Below, piece by piece: positions 35,690 through 46,646 of a stretch of 64,000 nucleotides of DNA. Location: contig JBCDJG010000005.1 in the NCBI GenBank assembly GCA_038748065.1, forward strand, positions 62,001 through 126,000, read 5' to 3'. The notes beneath the pieces are model-generated. The model did not search any database. It saw only the letters and a list, made by a program, of their open reading frames with translations, and was not told where the DNA came from. This stretch comes from JBCDJG01 sp038748065. Lineage in GTDB: Bacteria; Pseudomonadota; Gammaproteobacteria; Pseudomonadales; Halieaceae. Each line of letters begins with the position of its first letter. Position 1 is the first letter of the stretch. A program made the position numbers and the translations under genes.

Positions 35690-37837
35690 TTGCTGACGGA
35701 CGAACAGAAAGACCGCATCCGCGACGCCTACAACGCCGTGATGGAGCGTAAGTCGCTAAGTCCTCGCTGGGGGCAGCGGCAGATGATCGCCGAGATCGCG
35801 CGCACTCTAGGGCGAATTCCCGCCCCCGGCGAGCCTGCAGGCGACGAGCCTGCTGTGTGCGTCATCGAAGCGGGCACCGGCACCGGTAAGACCATTGCTT
35901 ACGCGGTAGCCGCTATCCCGCTGGCACAGGCCTTGAACAAGCGGCTGGTGGTGTGCACCGCGACGGTCGCTTTGCAAGAGCAGTTTGTTAATAAGGATCT
36001 GCCGGACATTCGAGAACACTCGGGCCTGGATTTTGATTTCGTCCTCGCGAAAGGGCGCCGCCGTTATGTCTGTCTAACGAAGCTGGACCGGCTGATCAGC
36101 CAGGGTCAGGGCGAGGGCGACCTGCTGCCGCTTTACCCGGATGAAAACGCCGCTCCTGCATCGCCCGACGCACAGCCCTACTATGACGCGATGGTCGAAG
36201 CCCTCGGCCGGGGAGAGTGGGATGGCGATCGGGATAACTGGCCCGATGCGATTCCCGATGCGGTTTGGTTCAGTACAACGACCGACCATAGCCAGTGCAG
36301 CGGGAGGCGCTGCCCGAACATTAGCCAGTGCAGTTTTTTTCGGGCACGTGATGCACTGCAGGGCGCGGATATCATAGTGACCAACCATGATCTGGCCCTA
36401 TCGGACCTGGCCCTGGGAGGAGGCGCAATCCTATCTGACCCCGAGGACAGCATCTATGTCTTCGACGAAGGGCACCATCTGCCCGATAAGGCCCTGTCGC
36501 ACTTTGCAAGCTTTTGCCGCCTGCACACCACTGTCCAGTGGCTGCAGGAATCGAAAAAGATGCTCATTCAGGCCGCTCCGACCCTGGCAGTCATGGCCGA
36601 TCTGACGCGCTATTTACAAAAGCTACCCGGCGAGATGGATGAAGCCCTCGAAGGCCTGCAGGTTGCGGAGGATGTGGTCGCGCAGCTCTTTCAGGGGGAG
36701 GCACCGCCGCGGGACGCCCGGGAGGATCAGCAGCTGCGCCTCGAGCACGGCCGGGTGTCCGATGATTTGCAAGGAGTGGCCCGCGCACTGGCGGCGCGTT
36801 TCAGCAAGATTGTGGATGCGCTGTCGCGCATGGAATCGCTGCTGTCGGACGCCCTGGACGATGACTTTCGCGACATCGACAAGACCGATATAGAGACCTG
36901 GCATACCAACGCCGGGGCCATGCTCGGCCGCGCGCAAGGCGTGCTCACGCTGTGGCAGGACTACGCTGCTGACACGGAACTCGAAGAGCCGCCGCGTGCT
37001 CGCTGGCTGACGCGCCTTGGCGGTGACGGACAGCGCGGTTTTGACCTGCGTGCCAGCCCGATCCTTGCCGCAGACATCCTCGACGAGTACCTGTGGTCTC
37101 GCGCGGCAGGCGTCATCGTCACCTCCGCAACCATGACCGCGCTGAATTCCTTCGAGCGCTTCATCCTGCACTCGGGGTCACCCAGGCAGGGAAACTATAA
37201 GGTTGTGGAGAGCCCATTTGACTATGCCAGCGCCAGTTTCAATGTTCCGGCCATGGGCAGCGATCCCAGCGACGCTGAGGCGCACACCGGCGAGTTGATC
37301 GCTCAGCTGCCTAAGCTCATCAACCCTTCAGAGGCGACACTGGTGCTCTTTTCGTCGCGCAGGCAAATGCTCGATGTCTACAACGGGGTGCGTGCCAGCC
37401 TCGGTGATCAGCTGCTCATGCAGGGCGATTACAGCAAGCAGGAAATTCTACGGCGACACCGCGAAGCGATTGATGCGGGTCAGGGCAGTATCGTGTTTGG
37501 CCTCGCCAGCTTCGCCGAGGGTGTCGACTTGCCGGGCGACTATTGCCGCCATGTGATTATTGCGAAGATACCCTTCGCCGTACCCGACAGCCCGCTGGAG
37601 GCGGCGCTCGCTGAATGGGTGGAGGCACAGGGGCGAAATGCGTTCATGGAGATCAGCGTGCCGGATGCTGCCTTGCGCCTGGTTCAGGCCAGCGGTCGAC
37701 TGCTGCGCACGGAGAGCGATACCGGGCGCGTGACGCTCATGGATCGTCGCGTGCTCACGCGCCGCTATGGCCGGGCAATCCTTGACTCCCTGCCGCCTTT
37801 CAAGCGACAGCTCGCCGACCAGTCATTATCTGGATAG
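35690..37837 (+). CDS. dinG: ATP-dependent DNA helicase DinG
   Basis: A 715-residue XPD-like superfamily 2 helicase with 5'-3' polarity, acting on forked DNA, D-loops and R-loops. Walker A EAGTGTGKT is at 60-68. The four 4Fe-4S cysteines are visible at C128, C203, C208 and C214. The DEAH-type box reads DEGH in VFDEGHHLPD. Motif VI is in QASGRLLRTESDTGR. The start is a TTG 5 bp after the acyltransferase stop; no strong Shine-Dalgarno, so coupled translation is likely. Confidence 0.92.
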   Translation: MLTDEQKDRIRDAYNAVMERKSLSPRWGQRQMIAEIARTLGRIPAPGEPAGDEPAVCVIEAGTGTGKTIAYAVAAIPLAQALNKRLVVCTATVALQEQFVNKDLPDIREHSGLDFDFVLAKGRRRYVCLTKLDRLISQGQGEGDLLPLYPDENAAPASPDAQPYYDAMVEALGRGEWDGDRDNWPDAIPDAVWFSTTTDHSQCSGRRCPNISQCSFFRARDALQGADIIVTNHDLALSDLALGGGAILSDPEDSIYVFDEGHHLPDKALSHFASFCRLHTTVQWLQESKKMLIQAAPTLAVMADLTRYLQKLPGEMDEALEGLQVAEDVVAQLFQGEAPPRDAREDQQLRLEHGRVSDDLQGVARALAARFSKIVDALSRMESLLSDALDDDFRDIDKTDIETWHTNAGAMLGRAQGVLTLWQDYAADTELEEPPRARWLTRLGGDGQRGFDLRASPILAADILDEYLWSRAAGVIVTSATMTALNSFERFILHSGSPRQGNYKVVESPFDYASASFNVPAMGSDPSDAEAHTGELIAQLPKLINPSEATLVLFSSRRQMLDVYNGVRASLGDQLLMQGDYSKQEILRRHREAIDAGQGSIVFGLASFAEGVDLPGDYCRHVIIAKIPFAVPDSPLEAALAEWVEAQGRNAFMEISVPDAALRLVQASGRLLRTESDTGRVTLMDRRVLTRRYGRAILDSLPPFKRQLADQSLSG

Positions 37838-37851
37838 GGGCTATTGCGCGC

Positions 37852-38241
37852 TCAGCTTGTGTCTTTTGCAGGCTGGCCCTTCTTCAGTAAGAGTATCGCG
37901 ATGAGCAGGGAGATGGACTCATAGATCGTGGCTCCCAGGTTGTAGCCGTCAACGCCGTCGACAATCATGCCCGCTGCGCGCGCCGAGGCCAGACCTGCGA
38001 AACAGGCGATCAACACGATCAGCCCCGTTTCAATGAAGGGCGGGTCGCGGAAGGTAGAGAGAATCAGAAATGCGCCAACCGCCAGCTGCAGGCCACCGTA
38101 CATGGCGCGTATTTCCACGCGGGCTGCCGTGCTATCGCCGAGAGCCAGCAGGTCGATCAGAAACTGAGGGTCCATGTAAAGGTAAGCCCCGTAGAGTGCG
38201 AACAGAAATCCAGTAAAGCGCAGGAAGAGTTTGGTCAGCAC
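37852..38241 (-). CDS. DUF4345 family membrane protein
   Basis: A 129-residue inner-membrane protein with four predicted helices. RAMYGGLQLAVGAFLI in the second helix is the DUF4345 hallmark. The family function is unknown. Convergent with dinG and in the same direction as the sulfotransferase gene upstream. Confidence 0.82.
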   Translation of the reverse strand: MLTKLFLRFTGFLFALYGAYLYMDPQFLIDLLALGDSTAARVEIRAMYGGLQLAVGAFLILSTFRDPPFIETGLIVLIACFAGLASARAAGMIVDGVDGYNLGATIYESISLLIAILLLKKGQPAKDTS

Positions 38242-38273
38242 GGCGATCAGCTCCTGTGTCGTGATGGCACACT

Positions 38274-39083
38274 CTACAGCAGGGGCGTAGAATCATACAG
38301 CGCCAGATCCTCGGCGAAAATGTCGGCGATCAGGGCGCCCTCGGGGCGACCTTCCAGCAGCGCACGATTGACCGCCGGAACCGGATGCCGCTTCCCCCGA
38401 GACATGGGAACGCCCCCCTCGAGGATAGCCGACAGCGCGTCGGCATCCGCCTCGATCTTGGGCACGCTGTGCTTGGTCTTGAACATCTTAGGGTGCTTGT
38501 GGGAGCGCCTGAGATTGAGCTCTTCTTCCATACGTTTGGCGATGCTTGCCAGCTGTTCCAGGCGAAAGGTATTGACGTCACACTGCCTGTAGAGTGACGA
38601 GATTTGCGGCCGATGGTGTCGATTTAAAGATCCCGGGTTCTGGGCCTTGAGCCACTCCAGGTAGGTCAGGAACCGGAGGCGGGCATCCAGCGGGCTAGAG
38701 CTGCCGTGGACGTCATCCAGAATGCGGCGGCGAAGCGTCAAAACGTTGTTGCTATCGCCTCGCGCCTGCAGGCGCATTAGTTTGGGGTTATTGATCTGTA
38801 GATACGCGCTATAGGCGCGCTGAAAAGGGCAACGGATGAAGGCGACGATGGGTTTGTTGGCAGCAATCGCTGCGAGCAGATCTTCCATGTAGTTTGGCCG
38901 CGCTTTGAACACCTCTTTTTCATAGCGGTGCAGTCGCATGCTGAGCTTCGCTTTCTCATAGGAGGAGGCCTCCAATAGGAGATGCGCCTGGAACAGGTAC
39001 CAGCGAAGCAGTACGGTGCAGCCCGCCTTATGCGCCCACAGAAAGATGAAGGGCACATCGGGGTGGTGGTAGGGAGTCCGCAC
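38274..39083 (-). CDS. Sulfotransferase family protein (Sulfotransfer_2-like)
   Basis: A 269-residue protein resembling carbohydrate sulfotransferases. The 5'-phosphosulfate loop is WAHKAGCTVLLRWYL (16-30), and the 3'-phosphate motif is VAFIRCPFQRAYSAYL (80-95), with the conserved Arg and Ser. PAPS would donate sulfate to a sugar or glycan. The start is GTG with a weak Shine-Dalgarno. A divergent sulfatase gene lies 237 bp away, suggesting opposing or sequential handling of a sulfated glycan. Confidence 0.75.
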   Translation of the reverse strand: MRTPYHHPDVPFIFLWAHKAGCTVLLRWYLFQAHLLLEASSYEKAKLSMRLHRYEKEVFKARPNYMEDLLAAIAANKPIVAFIRCPFQRAYSAYLQINNPKLMRLQARGDSNNVLTLRRRILDDVHGSSSPLDARLRFLTYLEWLKAQNPGSLNRHHRPQISSLYRQCDVNTFRLEQLASIAKRMEEELNLRRSHKHPKMFKTKHSVPKIEADADALSAILEGGVPMSRGKRHPVPAVNRALLEGRPEGALIADIFAEDLALYDSTPLL

Positions 39084-39320
39084 GGCGAGCTTTCGTTCGA
39101 CGAACGCCAGATCGCGTGGGTTCGGGGGCTTGAGTCTGATGGCTCTATCCTTGTTTTGTTAATAGGCTTGCGAACAGCTTGCTGATAGTCTGCTGGCGTG
39201 GGTTGAGCGCAGGGCTCGTCCATTAGTTTAAAACACACACACGCTGGATTCAGCATGGCGCGAGTTTGTTACTGTGTTCTCGTGGCCCGAAAAATAAATA
39301 GTCTATGCTTGTCGCGAAGG

Positions 39321-40763
39321 ATGTCCCACTACCAGACTGTCATGCACCGTTTTACATCCACCGCTGAGTCTTCAGCGCGCGTTGGCGCGGGCCTGGCCTT
39401 GCTCATCTTGCTACCGCTCTTCTCTGCGCCCAGCTCTGGGCTGGCGGCGGCCGCTTGGCCCACAGGCCGCAATGTGCTGTTCATCGTTGTTGATGACTGG
39501 CGTGACTGGGCGGGTTACAACGATCACTACGCGGGCACGATACACACGCCACATATCGATACGCTCGCCCGGGTCTCGACGCGTTTTACCCGGGCCTATA
39601 CAACGGTACCCAACTGCCTCGCCTCTCGGACCAGCGTGCTGATGGGTCTAAGCCCCGCAACGCATGGGGTGGGCCTGATCACGGCGATGAAGCCCGGCGT
39701 GGGCAGCCCGCAATACAACGCGGTGTATGAAAACCCGGATGTTCTGTCGCTGCCCGAGGTCATGGGCCGCCACGGTTACCTCACGGCCGCTGCGGGTAAG
39801 GTTTTTCATCGTCAACTGCCGGAAAGATGGCACCGGGTGGGCCCGCCGATTGCGCGCACCCAGGTGCGAGGTATGGCGGATCCGGGGCCTGATGGGACGT
39901 TCATGAACCCGGAAGTTCTGCCGCCTGGAATGACCCACCCCGATCACACGATTGCCGAGTGGGCTGCGGACTTTCTGTCTAACTACGACGACGATAAACC
40001 TTTCTTTCTGGCTATCGGATTCTATCAACCGCACCTGCCTTGGCGCGTGCCGCAGTGGGCCTATGATCTGTACCCCCTCGAGGACGTAGCCGTCCATATG
40101 CCAGCGCCCGACGAGCTGGAGGATGAGCCAGCCGAGGCGCTGGCCCTCGCGTCGCGACCGGTGTTCATGGGCACATCACAAGATGAGCTGATCAGAAAGG
40201 CGGGTAAGGCGCGCGAATATACCCGCGCTTACCTGGCCAGTCTCTCCCATACCGATGCGATGATTGGTCAAGTCCTCGCGGCGCTCAGGGCGAGTGAGCG
40301 CGCAGAGCGAACCGACATCGTCCTCTGGTCAGACCATGGCTATCACCTGGGCGAGAAATTCCACTGGCGTAAGAGCACCCTGTGGGAACCCTCCGTTCGA
40401 GTGCCACTCCTGATCAGTTCGCCGGGTAACGACAACTATGCCGTGCGAGACGAGGATACGCCGGTCAGCCTGCTTGATCTTGCTCCGACGGTGCTCGATC
40501 TGGCAGGCCTGCCTCCCTTTGCGCAGTTCGAAGGTAAACCCTTGCAACAGGCATTGCGGGGTGACGCGGTTGATATCTTTATGGGTAGGGCTCGGGCACG
40601 TATCATCAACGGCCTGAAGGTCATTGACTATGATGTGAGCAGCCCACCCGGTGAGCACGATACGGCGGCTTATCTCCTGGGTGTGGACCCGGGAGAAGAG
40701 ATGAACTTGATTGCGCCCCTGGCGGCGGCCCTTCGTCTTCCACGTGGGACGAAGCCTGAGTGA
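39321..40763 (+). CDS. Secreted sulfatase (iduronate-2-sulfatase-like)
   Basis: A type I sulfatase of about 480 residues. The metal site begins VLFIVVDDWRDW. The formylglycine motif is C-x-A-x-R in CLASRTSVLMG, so maturation by a formylglycine-generating enzyme is needed. Later motifs include GKVFH and WSDHGYHLGEKFHWRKSTLWE. The N-terminus has a Sec signal (GLALLILLPLFSAPSS, cleavage in GLAAAAW), so it acts in the periplasm or outside. The start at 39321 is preferred over 39255 or 39342, but no good Shine-Dalgarno decides. Confidence 0.88.
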   Translation: MSHYQTVMHRFTSTAESSARVGAGLALLILLPLFSAPSSGLAAAAWPTGRNVLFIVVDDWRDWAGYNDHYAGTIHTPHIDTLARVSTRFTRAYTTVPNCLASRTSVLMGLSPATHGVGLITAMKPGVGSPQYNAVYENPDVLSLPEVMGRHGYLTAAAGKVFHRQLPERWHRVGPPIARTQVRGMADPGPDGTFMNPEVLPPGMTHPDHTIAEWAADFLSNYDDDKPFFLAIGFYQPHLPWRVPQWAYDLYPLEDVAVHMPAPDELEDEPAEALALASRPVFMGTSQDELIRKAGKAREYTRAYLASLSHTDAMIGQVLAALRASERAERTDIVLWSDHGYHLGEKFHWRKSTLWEPSVRVPLLISSPGNDNYAVRDEDTPVSLLDLAPTVLDLAGLPPFAQFEGKPLQQALRGDAVDIFMGRARARIINGLKVIDYDVSSPPGEHDTAAYLLGVDPGEEMNLIAPLAAALRLPRGTKPE

Positions 40764-40792
40764 ATACAGGTGTCGTGAACTAATGGGCCCGC

Positions 40793-40798
40793 TATAAT
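40793..40798 (+). promoter_or_regulatory. Probable -10 element of yqcC
   Basis: TATAAT lies 25 bp upstream of the yqcC start. The matching -35 region is poor (GTGTCG at 17-bp spacing). Confidence 0.45.
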
Positions 40799-40823
40799 GC
40801 GCGCCCCGACGGAGAAAGCCTCG

Positions 40824-41147
40824 ATGCAGACCGAGATCGCTGAAGTGCTGATCGATATTGAAGGGCAGCTACGCCAGCTCGGCATGTGGGACAAGATCAC
40901 GCCCTCCAGTGAAGCCCTGGCCTCTGAGGAGCCTTTCTGTGTTGACACGCTGTCTCTGCCGCAGTGGCTTCAGTTCGTGTTCCTGCCAACGATGTACCGG
41001 CTATTGGAAGAGCAGGCGGATTTGCCTGAGCGCTGCGGTATCGCACCCATGGCGGAGGAGTATTTTCGCAATTCGGGCCTCGCATCCGGTGGCCTGATAG
41101 CGTCTCTCGAGCAGGTGGACAGCCTGCTATCGGTAAGCGAAGTCTGA
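40824..41147 (+). CDS. yqcC: YqcC family protein
   Basis: A 107-residue protein of the YqcC family, function unknown, small and all-helical in known structures. CVDTLSLPQWLQFVFLPTM and the LASGGLIASLEQVDSLLS end match the family closely. ATG at 40824 with GGAG 9 nt upstream is chosen over 40797. It is followed by a strong palindromic hairpin and converges with fadA. Confidence 0.88.
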   Translation: MQTEIAEVLIDIEGQLRQLGMWDKITPSSEALASEEPFCVDTLSLPQWLQFVFLPTMYRLLEEQADLPERCGIAPMAEEYFRNSGLASGGLIASLEQVDSLLSVSEV

Positions 41148-41153
41148 GTAGAT

Positions 41154-41181
41154 AGTCACCCCGGCGCGCGCCGGGGTGACT
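41154..41181. terminator. 28-bp perfect palindrome, bidirectional terminator
   Basis: AGTCACCCCGGC and GCCGGGGTGACT form a 12-bp stem around GCGC, exactly between convergent yqcC and fadA. There is no long T-tract, but position and stem strength favour termination in both directions. Confidence 0.7.
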
Positions 41182-41187
41182 GCGAGG

Positions 41188-42369
41188 CTATACGCGCTCA
41201 ACTACCGTGGTAATGCCCTGGCCCATACCCACGCACATGGTAGACACGCCCAGGCTGAGGTCTCGGTCCTCCATGACATTCAGCAGCGACCCTGTAATGC
41301 GCGTGCCGGAGCAGCCGAAGGGATGGCCGAGTGCGATAGCGCCACCGTGGACATTAACCTTTTCCTCCATGCTATCGAGCAGTTCCAGATCCTTTAAGAC
41401 AGGCAAGGCCTGGGCCGCAAAGGCCTCGTTGAGCTCGACCATTTGAATATCACCGATAGTCAGCCCGAGCTTCTTCAGGGCTTTTTGGGTTGAGGGCACC
41501 GGCCCGTAGCCCATGATCGACGGGTCGACGCCGGCCACTGTCATCGCCCTGATGCGGGCGATTGGCTCGAGGCCAAGCGACTGGGCGCGCTCGTAAGACA
41601 TCACCAGCATGGCGGAGGCGCCGTCGGAGATTTGCGAGGAAGTACCCGCAGTAACGGTGCCGCCCTGGGGGTTGAAGGAAGGCTTCAATGCCGCCAGGTC
41701 TTCCAGGTTGGTCTCGGGACGGATCGTCTCGTCTTCCGTTACAAGGGTTAGTGCGCCGCTGGCATCGTGCCCCTCGACGCCAATGATCTCGCGGGCAAAC
41801 TTCCCCTCGACGGTGGCTTTGTGTGCCAACTGGTGTGAGCGTACGCCCAGCTTGTCCATGTCTTCGCGCGCAATACCGTGCATGAGTGCCAGGTACTCCG
41901 CCGTCATGCCCATCATGCCGGCGGCCTTGGCAACCGACAGGCCCAGGCGTGGGTTCGGGTCGACGTTGGCCGGGTCCATCATCGGCAGGTGGCCAAGGTG
42001 CTCCACGCCGCCGACCACGTAGACATCGCCCATGTCGGCCATGATCTGTGCTGCGGCAGTGTGCAAGGCACTCATGGACGAGCCGCACAGTCGATTGACC
42101 GTCTGTCCCGGCACATCGTGAGGCAGCCCGGCCGCCAGCACGACCATGCGACCGAGGTTCATGCCCTGCTCGCCGCGCTGAATCACGCTACCCCAGATCA
42201 GGTCATCGATTTCAGTGGGGTCGAGCTTGTCGTTCCGTGCCAGCATGCCCTTGATGACGTCTGCAGATAGGTCATCAGCGCGACGATTGCGGAAACAGCC
42301 GTTCTTGGAACGGCCCATGGCGCTGCGGGCGTAGTCGACAACGACAGCGTCTCTTGCTTCATAACTCAT
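41188..42369 (-). CDS. fadA: 3-ketoacyl-CoA thiolase (beta-oxidation complex beta subunit)
   Basis: A 393-residue degradative thiolase. The acyl-binding Cys is C95 in RLCGSSMSAL. The His is in ALGHPFGCSGTR, and the second Cys is in CVGMGQG near the end. It catalyses thiolytic cleavage in the last step of beta-oxidation as part of the FadB2A2 complex. GAGGAG precedes the ATG. It starts 15 bp after fadB. Confidence 0.96.
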   Translation of the reverse strand: MSYEARDAVVVDYARSAMGRSKNGCFRNRRADDLSADVIKGMLARNDKLDPTEIDDLIWGSVIQRGEQGMNLGRMVVLAAGLPHDVPGQTVNRLCGSSMSALHTAAAQIMADMGDVYVVGGVEHLGHLPMMDPANVDPNPRLGLSVAKAAGMMGMTAEYLALMHGIAREDMDKLGVRSHQLAHKATVEGKFAREIIGVEGHDASGALTLVTEDETIRPETNLEDLAALKPSFNPQGGTVTAGTSSQISDGASAMLVMSYERAQSLGLEPIARIRAMTVAGVDPSIMGYGPVPSTQKALKKLGLTIGDIQMVELNEAFAAQALPVLKDLELLDSMEEKVNVHGGAIALGHPFGCSGTRITGSLLNVMEDRDLSLGVSTMCVGMGQGITTVVERV

Positions 42370-42384
42370 GGTCAGTCTCCTCGC

Positions 42385-44532
<2,148 letters not shown>

Positions 44533-44707
44533 AGTCCTGTCCTGTGTGAGGTTGGAAAATCGCCTGAGGCAGCGTGTCGGCGCCGGGCAATGGTTCGCCG
44601 GGGCCGGTTATTGTACTCTCTCCGGGCCCACACTCCAGTGGGGCGGCGAAAGTTTACACTGTCAATATAGCCTTGCCAACCGCTCCACGCCCGCGGTTGT
44701 AGCGCGA

Positions 44708-44751
44708 GCGGCCCGCGGGTGGTCCGCGAATGGCCCGCGAGTGACCCGCGA
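44708..44751. repeat. Four tandem 11-bp imperfect repeats upstream of a GNAT gene
   Basis: Four consecutive 11-bp units (GCGGCCCGCGG, GTGGTCCGCGA, ATGGCCCGCGA, GTGACCCGCGA) end 14 bp before the start codon at 44766. The period is one helical turn. They may be phased binding sites or an mRNA structure near the ribosome site. Confidence 0.7.
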
Positions 44752-44765
44752 GAGAAAAGAGAGTT

Positions 44766-45737
44766 ATGAGCAATCACGCGTTGTCTGCTTTCGGTGATAC
44801 ACACCCAGTGCTGGACCCTGGCGGTGCCCGCGTGCGCTGGTTCTGTCCCTGGCTAATTGATGGTCCCGCGGCACTTGCCGAAGCCACGGATGTCATGGCA
44901 GCCAGTCGCTCGGCGGAGGTGACGCGGCTGACCTTCCGGATCATCACTCTGCAACCTCAGGAGGCGTGGCTCACGCAGGGGATCAAGGCCGCAGGGTTTC
45001 AGGTGGAGGCGGTGCAGAGCTTGAGGGAAGATCTCGCCGTCGTATACCTGGGCTATTGTGCGCCGGAGCGAGCAGCGCCTGTCGACGAGCGCCGCGCGGA
45101 GGAGGCACTGGTGACTCGCGTGCTGGCGCAAGCAAAACCCTCGCTCGCTGAACTTGAGCAGAGCTTCTCCGCGGAATCTGAGCTGAGTATCGAGCGCACA
45201 TCAGGCGTTTTGAGCGATAGCGATCGCGAACGGCTCATAAGCATGCACAGCCGTACCTTCAGTGCCTTTCCCTACCGATTCGACGACAAATTAGACGCTA
45301 TGCTGGCGGCGCCCGAGACCTATCTCATGTTGCAGGTGCGCAGCGCGCAGGATGGCTTGATTCAGGCGTTTTCCAATCTTGAGCTGGTCCGCTTTCCCGT
45401 ACGTGGGTTGGGGAACCTGCTGCTGGCGGAATACGACAACAGCATGCGCTGGGTGGAGCACGGCCAATCGACCGGGCCCACAGGCATTGGCCGTGCACTG
45501 CGACTGCGTCTTGCACAGATGGCAGCGGAATTCGAGGTCGACTTGCTCTACTCCGAGTCACGCGCCGGTGCGTTCGCCATCAATGTGATCTCTCACCAGT
45601 TGGGTATGAACTATGCGGGACGACTGGAGAGGCATCTGTTGATTGCCGGTGTGAGGGACGTCGAAACCGAAAGTCCAATGCGTTTCGAGAGCATGAATAG
45701 CTGGTACATGAACCATTCGCAGCTGGCCGCGCTCTGA
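44766..45737 (+). CDS. Putative GNAT acetyltransferase, AblB-like
   Basis: A 323-residue protein. Its C-terminal half resembles the GNAT domain of beta-lysine acetyltransferase AblB: a segment with YSESRAGAFAINVISHQLGMNYAGRLERHL, then MNSWYMN close to the end (this parallels the AblB ending with MNVWY; from memory). The N-terminal 140 residues show no motif. No lysine 2,3-aminomutase gene (ablA) is present, so a beta-lysine substrate is not supported. It shares a neighbourhood with a TauD-like dioxygenase and a CphA-like ligase. Confidence 0.6.
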   Translation: MSNHALSAFGDTHPVLDPGGARVRWFCPWLIDGPAALAEATDVMAASRSAEVTRLTFRIITLQPQEAWLTQGIKAAGFQVEAVQSLREDLAVVYLGYCAPERAAPVDERRAEEALVTRVLAQAKPSLAELEQSFSAESELSIERTSGVLSDSDRERLISMHSRTFSAFPYRFDDKLDAMLAAPETYLMLQVRSAQDGLIQAFSNLELVRFPVRGLGNLLLAEYDNSMRWVEHGQSTGPTGIGRALRLRLAQMAAEFEVDLLYSESRAGAFAINVISHQLGMNYAGRLERHLLIAGVRDVETESPMRFESMNSWYMNHSQLAAL

Positions 45738-45757
45738 GACTGTACAGCACACATGAT

Positions 45758-46570
45758 TCAGGCCAGGGTGACCCGCTCTACCCGGCGCCGCTCGGGCCAA
45801 TAATCATTGACGGGTTTGTGCATCACCGCGAAATTGTCCCAGAAGGCAATGGAGCCAGGCTGCCACTGGAAGCGATAGACATAGCGGTCATTAATCATGT
45901 GATCGCAGAGTTGCTCGATCAAGCTGTCGGATTCGCCTTGGCTCAAACCGTTGATGTGACGCGTGAAGGTACGATTAAGAAACAGAATGCGACGGCCCGT
46001 CACCGGATGTTCGCGCACTAAAGGGTGGACGACGTCGGGATTTGTGTCGATCGCAGACTGCAAACGTGCGCGGCCCCCAGGCTCCGCCAGTGAGTCTCTG
46101 TAACCCCATTCGTAGCTGTGGACAGCTGTGAGACCTTCCAGTGCCTTCCGCTCTGAAGCGGGAAGATCTTCATAGGCGGCGGCCGACGAGCTAAATAGCG
46201 TATCTCCGCCTTTGGGCGGCACTATCCGCGCCAGCAGGATGCCAGCTTTTGGAGGTCTCGGCTTGAAGGACATATCCGTGTGCCACTCGTCAATCGTGGA
46301 CGGGTTGTCTCGCCCGTTATCCAGGTAGGCCACCTCCGGCACATCCTCGCGGCGCAGAAAGGAGGGATGTTCTTCTAATGGACCGAAAGCTTTGCCGAAG
46401 TCGCGGTGCTGCTGCGGGCTGATCGCCTGCTCGCGGAAGAACAGGGCCTGGTGCTCTGCGAGTGCAGACGCGAGGGCGTCTCGCTGCAGCGTGCTCAGTG
46501 GCTCGCGCAAATCTATCTTGTCGACAAAGGCCCCAAGAGCTGAGCCGGTGGCGCGTATCGCAGGCATCAT
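45758..46570 (-). CDS. TauD/TfdA family Fe(II)/2-oxoglutarate dioxygenase
   Basis: A 270-residue dioxygenase. The iron ligands are H and D in EWHTDMSF and the distal His in AVMHKPVNDY. The 2-oxoglutarate-binding Arg is in ERRRVERVTL. Members hydroxylate taurine, alkyl sulfates, aryloxyacids or amino-acid-derived substrates; this one cannot be assigned. Two adjacent ATGs (46570, 46567) lack a clear Shine-Dalgarno. It is divergent from the CphA-like ligase gene across 76 bp, which suggests shared regulation. Confidence 0.86.
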   Translation of the reverse strand: MMPAIRATGSALGAFVDKIDLREPLSTLQRDALASALAEHQALFFREQAISPQQHRDFGKAFGPLEEHPSFLRREDVPEVAYLDNGRDNPSTIDEWHTDMSFKPRPPKAGILLARIVPPKGGDTLFSSSAAAYEDLPASERKALEGLTAVHSYEWGYRDSLAEPGGRARLQSAIDTNPDVVHPLVREHPVTGRRILFLNRTFTRHINGLSQGESDSLIEQLCDHMINDRYVYRFQWQPGSIAFWDNFAVMHKPVNDYWPERRRVERVTLA

Positions 46571-46646
46571 GGCGCGGTTCTGCAGAGAGAGAAATGCGCT
46601 ATATTGCCGGTTTCAACCTGTTGCCACCAGACCTGTTTGATTAACC

